A stretch of DNA of 64,000 nt from Massilia sp. UMI-21 (GCA_015277795.1 CP063848.1:3658001-3722000), one strand, 5' to 3'; positions 27,139-36,041 are shown, counted from the stretch's first letter. Made by a program: numbers and translations. Notes: generated from the letters alone by a model not told the origin.

Positions 27139-27160
27139 GCGCCTCCCGACCGGGAGGCGC
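27139..27160 (+). promoter_or_regulatory. GC-rich hairpin between the Gln-rich gene and the I9-like gene
   Basis: GCGCCTCCC (27139-27147) / GGGAGGCGC (27152-27160), loop of 4, no T run. It lies 27 bp after the first stop codon and 9 bp before the next ribosome site (AGGAG 27169-27173). It may protect the upstream mRNA or attenuate transcription into the protease genes. Confidence 0.5.
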
Positions 27161-27180
27161 CTCATCCAGGAGCCTTGCCG

Positions 27181-27450
27181 ATGCCGAGTTCCACCAGCGG
27201 TCCCGTCCAGGGCGGCGCGAGCCGCCGCTACATCGTCCGTGCCGTTGCCGACAGCGCTGCGCTGAAAAGCTTCAGCGACAGCCTCGACACGCTTCCCGCC
27301 GTGCGCCTGGTCGACACGATCGGGCCGCGCGCCGGGCCGCCGCACACGATCGTGGTCGAAACCGACCCCGACACCGCCGAGCAGCTGCGGCGCCACAACC
27401 TCAACCAATTAACGATCGAGCCGGACCAGCCACTGTCGCTGTTCAGCTAG
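27181..27450 (+). CDS. Free-standing I9-propeptide-like protein
   Basis: An 89-residue protein with the pattern of a peptidase-inhibitor-I9 (subtilisin propeptide) fold: RRYIVRAV at 15-22, a helix, VVE near 58-60, a second helix (AEQLRRH), and a final LTIEPDQPLSLF. It aligns with the N-terminal part of the subtilase encoded 31 bp downstream: RYIV with RYLV, VDTIGPRAG with VDTVGGRAG, TIEPDQPLSLF with LVERDQHLQLL. It therefore looks like a detached duplicate of the protease propeptide. It could act as an inhibitor or folding helper in trans. ATG chosen for the AGGAG seven bases upstream. No signal peptide. Confidence 0.75.
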   Translation: MPSSTSGPVQGGASRRYIVRAVADSAALKSFSDSLDTLPAVRLVDTIGPRAGPPHTIVVETDPDTAEQLRRHNLNQLTIEPDQPLSLFS

Positions 27451-27481
27451 CGCGACCGCACCAACCAGAAAAGGACACACC

Positions 27482-29380
27482 ATGCCAAAGACTCCCCAGG
27501 GCGCAGGCGAGCAGCCGGGGCAGCCGCCCGGCGGCGCCAAGGATAGCCGTTCCAGCGCCGACGAATCCGCATCCCCGAGCGGCCGCGCGGTGGCCGAGCG
27601 CAAGAAGAGATACCTGGTGGCGCCGCGCCCCCTGCCTGCCGCCGCCGGCTTCATGGCGCCGGCCGCGATGATGCCGAGCCTGTCGCTCTCTTCCGTGCAG
27701 CAGGCCCTGCAGGGGCTGGGCGACATCGACATCGTCGACACCGTCGGCGGGCGCGCCGGCGTGGGCGCCGCCAGCATCGGCGGCCCGGGCATGGGCGGCC
27801 AGTCCGAGGGCGTGCTGGTGGCGCGCATGACCGACCAGAAGGCGGGCGAACTGCACCAGCGCGGCCAGGGCCGCCTGCTCGTCGAGCGCGACCAGCACCT
27901 GCAGTTGCTCGATCCGATGCTGCGCCGCCCCGACCTGGTGTCCTCGCTCACGCCCTACAGCGGACCGGCGGTCGATGTCGCCGTGGCCGTGCTCGGCAAG
28001 GATGGCGCGCCGCTGGCCGAGGCCGAAGTCTCGCTGTTCGGCGGCTTGTTGCCGAGCAGCGCGGTCACCGGCCCCGACGGCATTGCCCGCCTCCGCCTGT
28101 ACGGCGAAGACACTCATTCCATCAACGGCCTGTACGTCAAGCCGCGTGCCGACTACTGGAGCTTCTACCAGCGCGACCCGGACCTGAGCCTGGACGAACC
28201 GAACCTGGTCATGCTGCGCCCGCTGGCCGACTGGCCGGCCCTGCAGAACCTGCCGCGCCAGAATGCGCTCGGCTGGGGATCGCGCGCCATGCGTCTCGAC
28301 CAGGTACCGCAACCCTTCCGCGGCCAGGGGATCCGGATTGCCGTGATCGACTCCGGCGTCGCCACCACGCACGGCAACCTCAACCGCATCCGCGCCGGCT
28401 TCGATGTCATCAACAAGGGCGTCGACCCGTCCACCTGGAATACCGATAGCCTCGGCCATGGCTCGCACTGCGCCGGCGTGATCGGCGCGGCCGATCCCAG
28501 CTGGGGCATCCGCGGCTTTGCGCCCGACGCCGAAATCCATGTGTGCAAGTTGTTCCCTGGCGGCCAGATCAGCCAGTTGATCGACGCGCTGGAATACTGC
28601 ATCGACAAGCAGATCGACGTCGTCAACCTGAGCCTGGGCGGCAGTGCGCCGTCGGAAGCGCTCGAGCGCCAGATCGTGCGCGCCAAGCAGGCCGGCGTGG
28701 CCTGCATCGCCGCAGCCGGCAACTCCGGCGGACCGGTCCAGTACCCCGCCGCCTCGCCCCACGTACTGGCGGTGGCCGCGATCGGCAAGGTCGACGAGTT
28801 CCCGCCCGACAGTTACCACACCGAGACCGTCGGACAGGACATCGATGCGCAAGGCTTCTTCACGGCCCGCTTCAGCTGTGCCGGACCGCAGGTGGACGTG
28901 TGCGCACCGGGCGTCGCCGTCGTGTCGTCGGTGCCTCCGAACAATTTTGCATCATGGGACGGTACCTCGATGGCGGCGCCGCACGTGACCGGCCTGGCGG
29001 CCCTGGTGCTGGCGCACCGCCCGGAATTCCAGGGCGTGCTGCGGGCGCGCTCGGCCGAGCGGGTGGAGCGCCTGTTCCAGGTCCTGCGGCTGAGCGCACG
29101 GCCCGTGACGCTGGCGGACCCGGCGCACATCGGCTACGGCATGCCGGATGCGCTGGTGGCCCTGGGGCTGTCGATGATGCCGGGCCAGCAGTTCGCGCAG
29201 TGGCAGTTCCCGGTGGCGGGGGCGGCAATGGCGCAAGGTATGCTGTCGGCGGATAACAATGCCGTCCGCTACCCCGCGGGCTTTGCGCCGCAACAGGGGA
29301 TAGGCCCGCAAGGCTTCTCCGGCACGCCGGGTTTTCCGTTCGGACTCGGCCTGGGCGGCATGCATCCATCCGGATGGTGA
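27482..29380 (+). CDS. Subtilisin-like S8 protease with propeptide, Ig-like insert and PQGF tail
   Basis: A 632-residue serine protease. The S8 triad is Asp290 (VIDSG), His326 (GHGSH) and Ser496 (GTSMAAPH), with oxyanion Asn414 (AAGNSG), so it should be active. Residues 1-40 are disordered. Residues 42-145 are an I9-like propeptide related to the preceding gene product. Residues 160-245 resemble a carboxypeptidase-regulatory Ig-like domain (GAPLAEAEVSLFGG, TGPDGIARLRLYG). The C-terminal tail (570-632) is Gly/Pro/Gln-rich and contains IGPQGF (607-612) and PFG, matching the modules of the Gln-rich protein. No signal peptide or membrane helix is visible, unusual for a subtilase. Substrate unknown; the shared motif points to the Gln-rich protein. 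Confidence 0.92.
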   Translation: MPKTPQGAGEQPGQPPGGAKDSRSSADESASPSGRAVAERKKRYLVAPRPLPAAAGFMAPAAMMPSLSLSSVQQALQGLGDIDIVDTVGGRAGVGAASIGGPGMGGQSEGVLVARMTDQKAGELHQRGQGRLLVERDQHLQLLDPMLRRPDLVSSLTPYSGPAVDVAVAVLGKDGAPLAEAEVSLFGGLLPSSAVTGPDGIARLRLYGEDTHSINGLYVKPRADYWSFYQRDPDLSLDEPNLVMLRPLADWPALQNLPRQNALGWGSRAMRLDQVPQPFRGQGIRIAVIDSGVATTHGNLNRIRAGFDVINKGVDPSTWNTDSLGHGSHCAGVIGAADPSWGIRGFAPDAEIHVCKLFPGGQISQLIDALEYCIDKQIDVVNLSLGGSAPSEALERQIVRAKQAGVACIAAAGNSGGPVQYPAASPHVLAVAAIGKVDEFPPDSYHTETVGQDIDAQGFFTARFSCAGPQVDVCAPGVAVVSSVPPNNFASWDGTSMAAPHVTGLAALVLAHRPEFQGVLRARSAERVERLFQVLRLSARPVTLADPAHIGYGMPDALVALGLSMMPGQQFAQWQFPVAGAAMAQGMLSADNNAVRYPAGFAPQQGIGPQGFSGTPGFPFGLGLGGMHPSGW

Positions 29381-29452
29381 GCCTCATGCCGCGCCACGAA
29401 GCAAGGCAAGACATGATGCGGAAATGCGGAGCGTGGATGGGCGGCCCAAAAT

Positions 29453-29504
29453 GAAAAACCGGAGCACCTATACGCGCATGCGCGTTGGTCTGCTCCGGTT
29501 TTAT
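29453..29504 (-). terminator. Terminator of the tRNA cluster (bidirectional)
   Basis: CCGGAGCA (29459-29466) pairs with TGCTCCGG (29491-29498). The loop contains the palindrome CGCGCATGCGCG. T runs lie on both sides (TTTTT on the minus strand, TTTTAT on the plus), so it can also end the subtilase transcript. Confidence 0.8.
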
Positions 29505-29506
29505 AC

Positions 29507-29582
29507 TGGCGTCCCCACGGGGATTCGAACCCCGGTACTCACCGTGAAAGGGTGATGTCCTAGGCCTCTAGACGATGGGGAC
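29507..29582 (-). tRNA. tRNA-Glu (TTC), copy 1
   Basis: A 76-nt cloverleaf with encoded CCA; anticodon loop CTTTCAC gives TTC. Identical to the copies at 29653 and 29950. Last gene of the cluster in transcription order. Confidence 0.97.
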
Positions 29583-29652
29583 CTAAAACTGTGCTTGCTT
29601 ACTGCTACGACTGCGCCGCACCGCGGCATCAGCCGTGCTACTACCAAATTCT

Positions 29653-29728
29653 TGGCGTCCCCACGGGGATTCGAACCCCGGTACTCACCGTGAAAGGGTG
29701 ATGTCCTAGGCCTCTAGACGATGGGGAC
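29653..29728 (-). tRNA. tRNA-Glu (TTC), copy 2
   Basis: Identical 76-nt tRNA-Glu with encoded CCA. Confidence 0.97.
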
Positions 29729-29758
29729 CCTGGACTGCTACAACATTGTTTTCCGACG

Positions 29759-29834
<76 letters not shown>

Positions 29835-29949
29835 TACGGGAAAACAACATTCTAACATACTGCTGCTAGAACTACTACCTTACTACGACCGGCTTACCGC
29901 TGCGTGCCGCTGGTTGCACGCTGCCAGGAATCGGCATCAAGCCAAGTCT

Positions 29950-30025
29950 TGGCGTCCCCACGGGGATTCGAACCCCGGTACTCACCGTGAAAGGGTGATG
30001 TCCTAGGCCTCTAGACGATGGGGAC
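29950..30025 (-). tRNA. tRNA-Glu (TTC), copy 3
   Basis: Identical 76-nt tRNA-Glu with encoded CCA. The Ala-Glu pair 30083/29950 repeats the 29759/29653 pair, suggesting duplication of a two-gene unit. Confidence 0.97.
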
Positions 30026-30082
30026 CTCGGAACTACCGTACTGCCTGCTACTTACTTCTTACTACTTACTGCACTTCAGCGT

Positions 30083-30158
<76 letters not shown>

Positions 30159-30214
30159 TCTTCACTGTACCTTGCTACCTGCTGCTTCGTACCGTGTGCT
30201 GCTGAAGTGCGAGC

Positions 30215-30243
30215 ATTATAGCGGAGCGCCTTGCATTTCGCAA
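30215..30243 (-). promoter_or_regulatory. Promoter of the Ala/Glu tRNA cluster
   Basis: On the minus strand TTGCGA (30238-30243), a 17-bp spacer and a perfect TATAAT (30215-30220). It lies between the gltX stop and the first tRNA. Confidence 0.7.
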
Positions 30244-30283
30244 ATACCTGTTTTCAGAAAATGTGCGCTCCGAAAACAAGCCA

Positions 30284-31675
30284 TTAAAGATGGCGTGCCA
30301 TGCGGGCCAGGACGACCTCGCGCCCGAACAATTCCAGCACCGCATCGATGGCCGGCGTCTGCAACTGCCCGGTGACGATCAGGCGCAGCGGCATGGCGAT
30401 CTGCGGCATCTTCAGGCTGTGCGCGGCCAGCACTTCCTTGAACATGGCGGCAATCGCTGCCTTGCTCCACTCCACATCCTTGCAGCGCTCGGCAAAGGCC
30501 GCCAGTGCCGGGCGCACCGCGTCGGTCAGGTGCTGGGCCAGCAGCGCCGCGTCCGGTTTCGGTTCGCGGTAGAACAGCATGGCGGTATCGGCCAGTTCGT
30601 TGATGGTGTTGGTGCGATCCTTCACCAGCGCGATCACGGTCGGAAGCGCGGGCGCCCCCTCGAACTGCGCGCCCTCGCGGGCCAGGACCGGGCGCGCCAG
30701 CGCGGCCAGGCGCTCGTTGTCGGCCTGCTTAATGTAATGGTTATTCAGCCAGGCCAGCTTTTCCGGGTTGAACTGCGCCGCCGACGCCGTCAGGTGGTCC
30801 AGGTTGAACCACTCGGTGAACTGCTCCATCGAGAAGATCTCGTCGTCGCCGTGACTCCAGCCCAGGCGCGCCAGGTAGTTCAGCATCGCTTCCGGCAGGT
30901 AGCCCTGCTCCGGGTACTGCATCACGCTCACCGCCCCATGGCGCTTCGAGAGCTTCTGGCCGTCCGGGCCCAGGATCATCGGCAGGTGGCCGTACTGCGG
31001 CAGCTCGGCGCCGAGCGCACGCAGGATGTTGATCTGGCGCGGCGTGTTGTTGACGTGGTCGTCGCCGCGCAGCACGTGGGTGATCTTCATGTCCCAGTCA
31101 TCCACCGACACGCAGAAGTTGTAGGTCGGGGTGCCATCCGGACGCGCGATGATGAGGTCGTCGAGTTCCTTGTTGGCAATCGTGATCGGACCCTTGACCA
31201 CATCGTTCCAGGTGACTTCGCCGTCCAGCGGATTCTTGAAGCGCACCACCGGCTTGACGCCTTCCGGCACCGGCGGCAGGGTCTTGCCCGGTTCCGGACG
31301 CCAGGTGCCGTCGTAGCGCGGCTTCTCCCCGAGCGCGCGCATGCGCTCGCGCATCGCTTCGACTTCTTCCGGCGAGCAGTAACACAGGTAGGCGCTGCCC
31401 TGCTCCAGCATCGACGCGATCACCTCACGGTAGCGGTCCATGCGCTGCATCTGGTAGAACGGGCCTTCGTCGTGCGACAGGCCGAGCCACTGCATGCCGT
31501 CCAGGATCGCCTGCACGGCTTCCGGCGTCGAGCGTTCGAGGTCGGTGTCTTCGATGCGCAGGATGAAGCTGCCGCCGAAGTGGCGCGCAAAGGCCCAGGA
31601 ATACAGCGCGGTGCGGGCGCCGCCCAGGTGGAGGTAGCCGGTCGGGCTGGGAGCAAATCGGGTGCGGACGGTCAT
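30284..31675 (-). CDS. gltX: Glutamyl-tRNA synthetase
   Basis: A 463-residue class I aminoacyl-tRNA synthetase that charges tRNA-Glu. The HIGH-type motif is in [12 protein letters not shown] near the N-terminus, the KMSKS-type motif is KLSKRHG near residue 245, and the C-terminal helical anticodon-binding region is complete. It sits directly upstream of three tRNA-Glu genes on the same strand. A separate promoter precedes the tRNAs, so both independent and read-through expression are possible. A second, GluQ-like or mischarging type is less likely given the full length. Confidence 0.97.
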   Translation of the reverse strand: MTVRTRFAPSPTGYLHLGGARTALYSWAFARHFGGSFILRIEDTDLERSTPEAVQAILDGMQWLGLSHDEGPFYQMQRMDRYREVIASMLEQGSAYLCYCSPEEVEAMRERMRALGEKPRYDGTWRPEPGKTLPPVPEGVKPVVRFKNPLDGEVTWNDVVKGPITIANKELDDLIIARPDGTPTYNFCVSVDDWDMKITHVLRGDDHVNNTPRQINILRALGAELPQYGHLPMILGPDGQKLSKRHGAVSVMQYPEQGYLPEAMLNYLARLGWSHGDDEIFSMEQFTEWFNLDHLTASAAQFNPEKLAWLNNHYIKQADNERLAALARPVLAREGAQFEGAPALPTVIALVKDRTNTINELADTAMLFYREPKPDAALLAQHLTDAVRPALAAFAERCKDVEWSKAAIAAMFKEVLAAHSLKMPQIAMPLRLIVTGQLQTPAIDAVLELFGREVVLARMARHL

Positions 31676-31858
31676 GTCTGGATGCGAAAAAGGTAAAGGA
31701 GCTATTCTACCCCGTCGCCATCGGCGCGCGCACCATGCGCCGTCCGGACCGCCGCGCGCAAACCGCAGCGCTACCGCGTGCTACCGCGAGGATGTGCAAC
31801 GCGGCAGGGCGCATTTTCTCGCGGCCGGAGCCGCCGTCATGAATCGATCCGTGCTTGC

Positions 31859-33214
31859 CTAGGGCTCCTCCGAAGGCCGCAGCACCGGTCGCGGCGCGCC
31901 GAGCGCGCGCGCCACCGCCGCCGCCAGCGACTGGGCCGCGCGCCGGATCTGGGCCGGCGTGTGCCGCGCCATCAGCTGCAGCCGCAGCCTTGCCGCGCCC
32001 AGCGGCACACCGGGAAATTCCATCGGATTGACGAACACCTGTTCGCGCGCCAGCAGCATGCCGGCGATCCGCGCGGCCGCTTCACTGCCCGTCCACAGCG
32101 GAACGATCGGCGACGGCGCGCCCATGCAGCGCATGCCGGCTTCCTGCAGCAGGGCGCGCAGCTCGACCGCGTTGCGCATCAGGCCGGCGCGCAGGGCTTC
32201 TCCTTCGCTGCCGGTCGCGATGCGCAGACACTCCAGCACCGTGGCCGCCTGCACCGGCGACAGCGCGTTCGAGAACATGTGCGGCCCGGCGAACAGCTGC
32301 AACTGGCGCCGCACGCTGCGCTCCGAGCAGGCGACGAAACCGCCGTTCGACGCGAAGGTCTTGGAAAAGGCCCCCATCACGATGTCGATCTTGCCCAGCA
32401 TGCCCTGCGCGCCGATCACGCCGCTGCCGCCCGGCCCCATCGACCCGAGGTCATGCGCCACGTCCACCAGCAGCGTGGCGCCATACTCACGGCACAGGTA
32501 CTGGGTCAGCGGCAGGTCGGGGCTGTCGGCGTCCATGCTGAACAGGCCCTCGGTGAGGACCAGGATGGCGCCATTGGCGTCCACCGCGCGGATCCCGGCC
32601 AGCAGTTCGCGCAGGTGGTCGCAGTCGAGATGACGGAACACCGACACGTTGCGTGTCGCCGCCGCCGCGCCCTGGCGCAGCGAGGCGTGTGCGAGGGCGT
32701 CGATCAGGACGTGGTCGCCGGAGTGGACGAGCGCGGTCACGGCGCCGAACGCCGCTCCCCAGCCGGTCGGGAACAGCACCACCTGCCGGCAGTGCAGCAG
32801 CGCGCCGACGGCCTCTTCCAGCGCGCCCGAGTAGCGGCTGTTCCCGAGCAGGACGGCCGAGCCGGCGCTGTGCGGCCCGCACTCGGCCAGCACCCGCATG
32901 GCGGCCTCGGTCACGGCCGGATGGGTGGCGAGCGAGAGATAGTCCTGCGAGGCGAAGTTGATGCCCTGCGCCGCGGCCAGCCCGTCGCCCTCCACCACGG
33001 CCAGCGCCGCCGGCGGCCCCTCCAGGATGCGGGCATAGGGCCAGACACCATGGCGCATCCGCAGCGCGCACCATTGCTCGAGGGCTGCGCTGCGGCGCTG
33101 CAGGTCCGGTCCGCGCGGCTGCCGGAACAAGGCGACGTTGCCGCCCAGCGCGCCCGATGCGGCCAGCGCGTCCAGGTCGTGGGCGGGATCAAAGGGAATC
33201 GGTTCGTTCAGCAA
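31859..33214 (-). CDS. Alpha-oxoamine synthase family PLP enzyme
   Basis: A 451-residue fold-type I PLP enzyme like BioF, Kbl, serine palmitoyltransferase and CqsA. These condense an amino acid with an acyl-CoA/ACP and lose CO2. Visible sites: INFASQDYLSLATHP, LVDVAHDLGSMGPGGSG with the catalytic His, and GAFSKTFASNGGF with the PLP Lys. The FASNGGFVA and GPHMFSNALSP segments look more like serine palmitoyltransferase-type enzymes than BioF, so the product could be a long-chain ketone, sphingolipid-like base or signal; this is not decided. The TTG start is chosen because GGAGG lies five bases upstream and upstream sequence overlaps the next gene. No biotin genes adjoin. Confidence 0.82.
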   Translation of the reverse strand: MLNEPIPFDPAHDLDALAASGALGGNVALFRQPRGPDLQRRSAALEQWCALRMRHGVWPYARILEGPPAALAVVEGDGLAAAQGINFASQDYLSLATHPAVTEAAMRVLAECGPHSAGSAVLLGNSRYSGALEEAVGALLHCRQVVLFPTGWGAAFGAVTALVHSGDHVLIDALAHASLRQGAAAATRNVSVFRHLDCDHLRELLAGIRAVDANGAILVLTEGLFSMDADSPDLPLTQYLCREYGATLLVDVAHDLGSMGPGGSGVIGAQGMLGKIDIVMGAFSKTFASNGGFVACSERSVRRQLQLFAGPHMFSNALSPVQAATVLECLRIATGSEGEALRAGLMRNAVELRALLQEAGMRCMGAPSPIVPLWTGSEAAARIAGMLLAREQVFVNPMEFPGVPLGAARLRLQLMARHTPAQIRRAAQSLAAAVARALGAPRPVLRPSEEP

Positions 33215-33219
33215 GGCAT

Positions 33220-33224
33220 CCTCC
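33220..33224 (-). promoter_or_regulatory. Ribosome site that decides the TTG start of the oxoamine synthase
   Basis: GGAGG on the minus strand, five bases before the TTG at 33212-33214. No ATG in frame lies between the upstream gene's stop and the conserved region. Confidence 0.6.
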
Positions 33225-33276
33225 GGCGAGATAGAAGAAATGAGACGGCGAGGTGAGTCGGGATTCAGGTCCAGAT

Positions 33277-35817
33277 TCAGGCCGGCACCAGCGCCGGCGC
33301 CTCGACCTGGCGCGCCAGCATCGCCGCGACCTCGGCGGGCGGCAGCGGCCGTGCGAAGAAGTAGCCCTGGGCCGCGTCGCAGCCCATGGCGCACAGGTCG
33401 GCCAGCTGCTCGGGCGTCTCGACCGCCTCGGCGATCACGTGCAGCCCGAGGCGGTGCGCCATCGCCACGATCGCCTCGGCAATCGCATACGAGCGGCCAG
33501 GCCCGGCCGCGGATCCCAGGCGGCGCACGAACAGGCCATCCATCTTGAGGATGTCCACCGGCAGCTCGGACAAGTAGTTCAGGCTCGAGTAGCCGGTGCC
33601 GAAATCGTCGATCGACACCAGCACGCCGGCCTGGCGCAAGCCGCTCATCAGGGAGCAGTTGGCGGCCAGGTCCTCGATCAGCATGCCCTCGGTGATCTCG
33701 AGGTCGAGGCAGCGCGCCGGCATGCCGGTGTCGAGCAGGATTGCGAGCACCCGCGCCGGCAGCCCCGGCTCCTTGAGCTGGCGCGCCGACAGGTTGACCG
33801 CGGTCTTGATCTCCGGCAGCCCGGCCGCGTGCCAGGCGCGGTTCTGCGCGCAGGCGCTGCGCAGCGCCCAGTCGCCGATCGGGACGATCATGCCGGTTTC
33901 CTCGGCCAAGGGGATGAAGCGGCTCGGATCGACGCGCCCGTACACCGGATGCTGCCAGCGCAGCAGTGCCTCGACGCCGACCACGCGCCGGGTCGCCAGG
34001 TCGATCTGCGGCTGATATTCCAGGAACAGCTGGCCCTGGGCCAGTGCTTCGCGCAGGCCGTTCTTCAGCGCCAGGCGCTCGCTCTGCGGTTGCACGGTGT
34101 CACCGGAATACACCTGCACGCTGTTCTCGCCCCAGCGCTTGGCGCCGCGCATGGCGATGTCGGCGCGCTTGAGCAGCGCATCGAGGTCGCAGTCGGCCGC
34201 CGGATAGAGGGCCACGCCGACCGCCAGCGTCACCAGGCACGCGCGTCCCGCCACGCTCAAGGGCAGGCCGAAACGGTCGAGGATCTTCTCGGCCACCACC
34301 TGGGCGTCGGATTCGAAGCCCAGGTCTTCCAGCAGCACGACGAATTCGTCGCCGCTCCAGCGCGCCACGGTGTCGGAGTCGCGCAGGCAGCGCCGGATCG
34401 CCGCTCCGGCCTGGCTCAGCAGGTCGTCGCCCGCCTCGTAGCCGAACGCGTCGTTGATCTCCTTGAAGCCGTTGATGTTCAGGTGCAGCAGCGCCACCAG
34501 GCGGCGGTTGCGGTTGGCGCGGTTCATCGCGTGGCGCAAGCGGTCGCGCAGCAGGTTCCGGTTGAGCAGGCCGGTGAGCTGGTCGCACTGCGCGCCGTCG
34601 AGCAGGCGTCCGATGCCCGCGCCTGGCCTGGCCGCATCGCCGCCCTGCTCTCCGTCGGGACGGGACACCACCGGCGCGCGCTCGTCCTCGTCGTGGCAGT
34701 GCACACGGTTGCGGCCGAGCGACTTGGCCGCGTACAGCGCCTCGTCGGCGCGCGCAATGGCCTGCGCGACGCCTTCGCCGAGCCGGTACTCGGCCACCCC
34801 GGCCGACACGGTCAGGCTGATCTCGGCGCCGCCGTCGCCGTCCTTGCACTTCAGGCCGGCGATCACGCGGCGTACGCGCTCGGCCAGCACCATCGCGTCC
34901 GGCGCCGGCGTCTCGGGCAGCATCAGGAGGAACTCCTCGCCGCCATAGCGTCCGAAGGCGTCGCTGCCGCGGATCTGGCCCTGCACCGCCTGCGCGAAGC
35001 TGCGCAGCACCGCGTCGCCGGCGCCGTGGCCGTACGTGTCGTTGATGCGCTTGAAGAAGTCGATGTCGAACAGGCACAGGCAGAACGGGCGGCGGTTGCG
35101 GTCGCTGCGCTCCTTTTCGCGCTCGATCAGGCCAAGCAGGAAGCGGCGGTTGTGGCTGCCCGTCAGCTCGTCGCGGATCGCCAGTTCATTGATGGTCGCC
35201 AGGGCGCGCTGCAGCTTGACGAAGCCTTCGGTCTTGGTCAGCTCGAACAGCAGCACGAATACCAGCACCACCACGTACAGGCCGAGGTTGCAGATCAGGT
35301 GCAGCAGCGGCATGTCGAGCAGGGGCGTGCCCGGCTGGGCCCGGCCGAAGGCCGGCAGGGCCCAGATCGCGGCCGCCGCGGCGCAACTCATGACCAGCCA
35401 GCATACGCCGCTGACCACGCCGCCGAGGAACATCGCCACCACCGGCGCCGTGATCAGCCAGCTCGCGGTCGGCGCGTGGATGCCGCCCAGGTGCCAGGTC
35501 AGCCAGGTGAAATTGAAGAACAGGGCGCACAGGAACAGTTCGCGCGCCAGCGCGATGCTGCCGCTCAGGCGCAGCAAGGGCGGCGCCATCAGCATGAAGA
35601 TGCAGCAGGCCAGGATCTCGAGGGCCGCGAGCCGCAGGCCCAGCAGCCAGTAGGCCAGCGCGTACAGGGGCCCCGCGGTGGCCGCCATCAAGGCCGCGTT
35701 GACCACGTTTTCGGCGCGCGCCAGCACGGCGGGGTCCTGCCGCAGCCTGGCGGGTACGAACAGGTGGGCCGCGTCCAGGTAACGCCCGCGCCACCGCTGT
35801 GTGCTGTCCTCGCTCAT
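33277..35817 (-). CDS. Membrane sensor with two GGDEF domains and one EAL domain
   Basis: An 846-residue c-di-GMP enzyme. The N-terminal 35-195 contains about six hydrophobic helices, a membrane sensor of unknown ligand. GGDEF domain 1 has an intact GGEEF at 292-296 and an RGSD inhibitory site at 283-286. After a disordered linker (380-405), GGDEF domain 2 has SGDEF at 488-492 and RDSD at 479-482. The EAL domain (about 585-830) carries EALLR at 616-620, the ITE and DDFGTGYSSL loops and a KMDGLFV segment, all expected for an active phosphodiesterase. It can thus in principle both make and break c-di-GMP. Two cyclase domains in one chain with one EAL is unusual. It lies upstream of the oxoamine synthase (62 bp) and divergent from a GAF-EAL gene. 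Confidence 0.93.
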   Translation of the reverse strand: MSEDSTQRWRGRYLDAAHLFVPARLRQDPAVLARAENVVNAALMAATAGPLYALAYWLLGLRLAALEILACCIFMLMAPPLLRLSGSIALARELFLCALFFNFTWLTWHLGGIHAPTASWLITAPVVAMFLGGVVSGVCWLVMSCAAAAAIWALPAFGRAQPGTPLLDMPLLHLICNLGLYVVVLVFVLLFELTKTEGFVKLQRALATINELAIRDELTGSHNRRFLLGLIEREKERSDRNRRPFCLCLFDIDFFKRINDTYGHGAGDAVLRSFAQAVQGQIRGSDAFGRYGGEEFLLMLPETPAPDAMVLAERVRRVIAGLKCKDGDGGAEISLTVSAGVAEYRLGEGVAQAIARADEALYAAKSLGRNRVHCHDEDERAPVVSRPDGEQGGDAARPGAGIGRLLDGAQCDQLTGLLNRNLLRDRLRHAMNRANRNRRLVALLHLNINGFKEINDAFGYEAGDDLLSQAGAAIRRCLRDSDTVARWSGDEFVVLLEDLGFESDAQVVAEKILDRFGLPLSVAGRACLVTLAVGVALYPAADCDLDALLKRADIAMRGAKRWGENSVQVYSGDTVQPQSERLALKNGLREALAQGQLFLEYQPQIDLATRRVVGVEALLRWQHPVYGRVDPSRFIPLAEETGMIVPIGDWALRSACAQNRAWHAAGLPEIKTAVNLSARQLKEPGLPARVLAILLDTGMPARCLDLEITEGMLIEDLAANCSLMSGLRQAGVLVSIDDFGTGYSSLNYLSELPVDILKMDGLFVRRLGSAAGPGRSYAIAEAIVAMAHRLGLHVIAEAVETPEQLADLCAMGCDAAQGYFFARPLPPAEVAAMLARQVEAPALVPA

Positions 35818-35983
35818 CGGTCATCCCATGCGCCACACTCCAGACGCCGAGTGTAAGCAGGGAAATTCCTGTGAGCTTTATTTTCAAACAGAAAGTCGGT
35901 GGAAAGACGGCGCGTCCGGCACGCCGCTTGTCGGACGGCCATGCGCCAGCCCTCATGCCCGGCGCATAAGCTTGCAACGGAGG

Positions 35984-36012
35984 TTTACGGGGTGGGCGGG
36001 CACTCCTACAAT
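35984..36012 (+). promoter_or_regulatory. Promoter of the GAF-EAL gene
   Basis: TTTACG (35984-35989), 17-bp spacer, TACAAT (36007-36012), 30 bp before the ATG. Confidence 0.55.
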
Positions 36013-36041
36013 AATCGTTCGCAACTAATAAGACGTGAGCA

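Noticed and set aside
33215..33394. 60-codon N-terminal extension of the oxoamine synthase from an ATG inside the upstream gene
   Set aside because: The extension lies within the GGDEF-GGDEF-EAL coding end and is low complexity; GGAGG five bases before TTG marks the likely start.
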